A stretch of DNA of 7,533 nucleotides from Verrucomicrobiota bacterium (GTDB lineage: Bacteria; Verrucomicrobiota; Verrucomicrobiia; Chthoniobacterales; UBA10450). Location of the stretch: contig QHON01000001.1 of assembly GCA_003218815.1 (NCBI GenBank), positions 1 to 7,533 on the forward strand, read 5' to 3'. Positions 6,038 through 7,533 of this stretch are shown one piece after another; positions within the stretch are counted from its first letter, which is position 1; each line of letters starts with the position of its first letter. Position numbers and translations under genes: made by a program. The notes beneath the pieces were generated by a model. That model did no database searches, was not told where the DNA came from, and saw only the letters and a program-made list of their open reading frames with translations.

Positions 6038-6664
6038 TCAGCTCTGCTCAGGTGAAAGAAAACCGGCCGCGCCGAGCCGCGCCCACATGCTCAAAGTGTT
6101 AGCATCCCGAATTTCGTTCTCGGTGATCATGCGCCTCAATTCCTTGACGCTAAATTCGCGGCAATCGACAATCGATTCTGTTTCGTCGCGCACATAACCG
6201 GCGCTCGGTTCAACTGGACGGGCCAGGAAAAAGTAACCCCGCTCATCCGTGAACCCGGGCGACGAGAAATAATGACCGAGCGCAATGAGCTGGCCGTCCT
6301 GTGTCAGCTCATAGCCGGCCTCTTCGCGAAGCTCGCGCAACGCGACCTGTTCGATTCTTTCTGACGAGCGCCCGGGGTCATCGCCCCCGGCTACAGGGTT
6401 GTCAATTTGACCCGAGGGCATCTCCCATATTGCTGCGCGAATTGGGATGCGTTCCTGGCGAATGAGGACAATCTGTCCTTCGCGAGTCATCGCGGCGATA
6501 ATGACAGCTGCCTTTCGGTGCACGATGGTCCACGAACGGGGTTCGGCCCGCGACGGTGTTCGCACCTGATCGGTCGCAACTTCGACATGTGCGTTGGCAA
6601 ATTGCCGATCGCTCGAGATTGTTTCCCAGGCCTCGCCTTCTTGTACGAGATCATTCCGCTTCAC
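6038..6664 (-). CDS. Nudix hydrolase, ADP-ribose/ADP-sugar pyrophosphatase type
   Basis: The 208-residue protein has a nudix box, the metal-binding site of enzymes that cleave nucleoside diphosphates linked to another group. The box reads Gly85, Glu102 and RELREEAGYEL at 110-120. The SPGFTDE block at 135-141 is characteristic of ADP-ribose/ADP-sugar pyrophosphatases such as NudF, with Glu141 as candidate catalytic residue. The usual spacing from the box Gly to the first Glu is 6, while here it is 17. The roughly 11-residue insert (NPVAGGDDPGRSS region) lengthens the loop. The start is a GTG at 6664-6662, and the N-terminal WETISSDRQFANAHVEVATD strand matches the family's usual beginning. No ribosome-binding site is obvious, and a TATAAT lies 8 bases upstream. 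First gene of the nudix-tatC-prepilin peptidase run. Confidence 0.88.
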   Translation of the reverse strand: MKRNDLVQEGEAWETISSDRQFANAHVEVATDQVRTPSRAEPRSWTIVHRKAAVIIAAMTREGQIVLIRQERIPIRAAIWEMPSGQIDNPVAGGDDPGRSSERIEQVALRELREEAGYELTQDGQLIALGHYFSSPGFTDERGYFFLARPVEPSAGYVRDETESIVDCREFSVKELRRMITENEIRDANTLSMWARLGAAGFLSPEQS

Positions 6665-6672
6665 GTCGGAAG

Positions 6673-6678
6673 ATTATA
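6673..6678 (-). promoter_or_regulatory. Possible -10 box for the nudix-tatC run
   Basis: On the minus strand TATAAT lies 8 bases before the GTG of the nudix gene. No acceptable TTGACA-like hexamer is seen 16-19 bases further upstream (the best is CATTCG). If functional, transcription would begin at or very near the start codon, giving an almost leaderless message. A single hexamer can arise by chance. Confidence 0.35.
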
Positions 6679-6704
6679 AAACCCGGGAGGAAAAGCGAAT
6701 GCTT

Positions 6705-6761
6705 AGGCAGGGGCCGTTCACCGCGAACTCCCTGGTCCATTCAGGTGAATGGCCCCTACCT
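6705..6761. repeat. 18-bp imperfect inverted repeat with competing internal hairpin
   Basis: The left arm AGGCAGGGGCCGTTCACC (6705-6722) and the reverse complement of the right arm (6744-6761) agree at 16 of 18 bases, around a 21-base loop. Inside, GGTCCATTCA (6734-6743) can pair instead with TGAATGGCCC (6746-6755). Two related left segments therefore compete for one right segment. No U-run follows on either strand. It resembles a REP/MITE-type intergenic element more than a terminator, and genome copy number would settle this. Confidence 0.6.
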
Positions 6762-6796
6762 GGGAACCGCTGTGAGGGTCTTGAACAATCAGAGGT

Positions 6797-6816
6797 AGGG
6801 CGGTAGGTTGCGCCCT
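6797..6816. repeat. Small GC-rich stem-loop
   Basis: AGGGCG (6797-6802) and CGCCCT (6811-6816) pair perfectly with an 8-base loop. A second pairing, GGCGG with CCGCC just downstream (6820-6824), is also possible. It is part of the same structured intergenic tract as the inverted repeat at 6705-6761. There is no U-run. Confidence 0.35.
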
Positions 6817-6865
6817 TCTCCGCCAAGGGACTCACTGGCCCCCATCGCCGGCGTGACCGCCTAGC

Positions 6866-6887
6866 CAAACTCGTCCCCCCGAGTTTG
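6866..6887. repeat. 8-bp perfect hairpin CAAACTCG/CGAGTTTG
   Basis: CAAACTCG (6866-6873) and CGAGTTTG (6880-6887) are perfect inverted repeats around a TCCCCC loop. The right arm coincides with the point where the GxxExxY-like reading (minus strand) loses family likeness. The structure may therefore mark a breakpoint where the end of the coding sequence was duplicated in inverse orientation. It is a weak terminator candidate because only TCTTC follows. Confidence 0.5.
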
Positions 6888-6888
6888 T

Positions 6889-7148
6889 CTTCACCCGAAG
6901 CGCCACCACAACAGAATCGAAAGCGACTAGGTCAGGGACGAACAGACCAACTTTCTGGCCTTTGTAGACAACGTCGAATGCGGGCTGTTGCCGGAATGGA
7001 ATTTTTCGCAGCCAAACTCCACGACCAATGCATTTTTCGTATGGCTTCCCAGCTATTCCATGACCAAGGGTTTAGGCCCTCGATTGCGCAGCCAACAATT
7101 TGAAAGACCTCCTCCTGGGGCAAACAGCTTCTCATCGTTTGTGTCCAT
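6889..7148 (-). pseudogene. Frameshifted, truncated GxxExxY-family protein gene
   Basis: No single frame is long enough, but read leftward on the minus strand the frames join into one recognisable protein. It begins with MDTNDEKLFAP from ATG 7148. A frame change gives EEVFQIVGCAIE, and another gives TLGHGIAGKPYE (to 7036). One extra base in an A-run gives NALVVEFG (7034-7012), and one missing base then restores LRKIPFRQQPAFDVVYKG and VGLFVPDLVAFDSVVV (7011-6904). This order matches the GxxExxY family (PD-(D/E)XK-nuclease-like, function poorly known), usually about 120-130 residues. The reading degenerates after VKTNSG, next to a perfect hairpin, so the C-terminus is also lost. With four or more frame changes it is not translatable as one protein. 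It sits between folB and the nudix gene. Confidence 0.75.
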
Positions 7149-7194
7149 TGGTGTTATTCGTGGTTAATCCTTGGCGGCCGCTTGTGGGCGGCTT
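7149..7194. other. Short gap between folB and the GxxExxY pseudogene
   Basis: Contains a degenerate string of roughly 9-10 base units related to GTGTCCATTG, GTGTTATTCG and TGGTTAATCC (7141-7170). It also has GCCGC/GCGGC arms around a TTGTGG loop (7168-7183) with no U-run. The hairpin could weakly end folB transcription, but there is no firm evidence. Confidence 0.3.
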
Positions 7195-7533
7195 TCAACC
7201 GACCGATGTGGTGCGCGTCACGGTAACAGAGACGTGTTTCGCATCGGGCAGAACGAATTTTCGTAGCTCGACCGTAATCTTCCGAACGGCAAACTTTCCC
7301 AGCAGATGTGATGCAAGCCGATCAGCCAAGGTCTCGATCAAATTTACCGACTGATCGCGCGCGAAACTCCTGGCTGCTTCGGCGACGGTCGAATAATTGA
7401 CTGTCTTTTCGATATGATCTTCCGAATCGCGCGCGTGGTGCTGTGGCCAAAACGTAATGCTGACAGTTAGCCGCTGCGCACTTGCGCGTTCTCTTTCGGG
7501 AACACCGACGCGGGCAAAGATCTCGAGTTGCTC
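7195..7533 (-). CDS. folB: Dihydroneopterin aldolase FolB (C-terminal 112 residues)
   Basis: The frame is open from the window edge to TGA at 7197-7195. The visible text starts EQLEIFARVGVPERERASAQ, then has TVNYSTV, VNLIETLADRLASHLL and ITVELRKFVLPDAKHVSVTV. These correspond to the order of conserved blocks in FolB, which converts 7,8-dihydroneopterin to 6-hydroxymethyl-dihydropterin and glycolaldehyde in folate synthesis. Active-site residues expected from S. aureus FolB all have counterparts: a Glu in the PERE segment, Tyr in VNYSTV, Glu in NLIETL, and Lys in LRKFVLP. FolB is about 120 residues, so only a few N-terminal residues lie outside the window. No other folate gene is visible. Confidence 0.9.
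   Translation of the reverse strand, partial: EQLEIFARVGVPERERASAQRLTVSITFWPQHHARDSEDHIEKTVNYSTVAEAARSFARDQSVNLIETLADRLASHLLGKFAVRKITVELRKFVLPDAKHVSVTVTRTTSVG

Noticed and set aside
6674..6868. Minus-strand frame continuing from the pseudogene
   Set aside because: Open only by chance through the stem-loop tract. Arg/Ser/Pro-rich text with no family likeness.
7100..7354. Plus-strand frame of 84 codons
   Set aside because: Overlaps the opposite-strand folB, which has clear family blocks.

Overview
The window reads as a bacterial chromosome segment from a Gram-negative, mid-GC organism. Gene content (TatC, a type IV prepilin peptidase, FabG, FolB), the unusual interdomain insert in the prepilin peptidase and the sequence style of a decayed GxxExxY gene suggest a soil verrucomicrobial-type lineage. 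That assignment comes from remembered family resemblance, not from a search, and is tentative.

Layout. At the left edge (1-~315) lies the start of an unidentified minus-strand gene (1-36), a short minus-strand orphan piece of the AccA carboxyltransferase core (~52-207) and an 8-bp hairpin at 264-286. From 315 to 3247 runs a tight plus-strand cassette of four genes: a FabZ/ApeI-type hotdog dehydratase, a class I SAM methyltransferase, an LpxL-type lysophospholipid acyltransferase and an ApeP-type hotdog dehydratase. Genes 1-2 and 2-3 overlap by 11-14 bases, and a 27-base gap precedes gene 4. This combination is typical of aryl-polyene, xanthomonadin and flexirubin-like lipid pigment clusters, but no ketosynthase, acyl carrier protein, aryl-ACP ligase or exporter is in the window.

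From 6664 down to 3292 the minus strand carries nudix hydrolase - tatC - prepilin peptidase - fabG. The first three are packed tightly (17-base gap, then 11-base overlap) and fabG follows after 103 bases. FabG is convergent with the cassette and is a canonical 3-oxoacyl-ACP reductase. It may be housekeeping, or it may serve the cassette.

The right part (6665-7194) has no intact gene. It holds several stem-loops, including an 18-bp imperfect inverted repeat with a competing internal hairpin (6705-6761) and an 8-bp perfect hairpin (6866-6887). It also holds a minus-strand GxxExxY-family pseudogene broken by several frameshifts (about 6889-7148). At the right edge the C-terminal 112 residues of dihydroneopterin aldolase (folB, minus strand) enter the window.

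The points most worth checking are the reduced polyene-type tailoring cassette and its ragged left border, the roughly 100-residue soluble insert between the two catalytic aspartates of the prepilin peptidase, and the repeat-rich pseudogene region. I saw no tRNA, rRNA, CRISPR array, transposase or convincing riboswitch.
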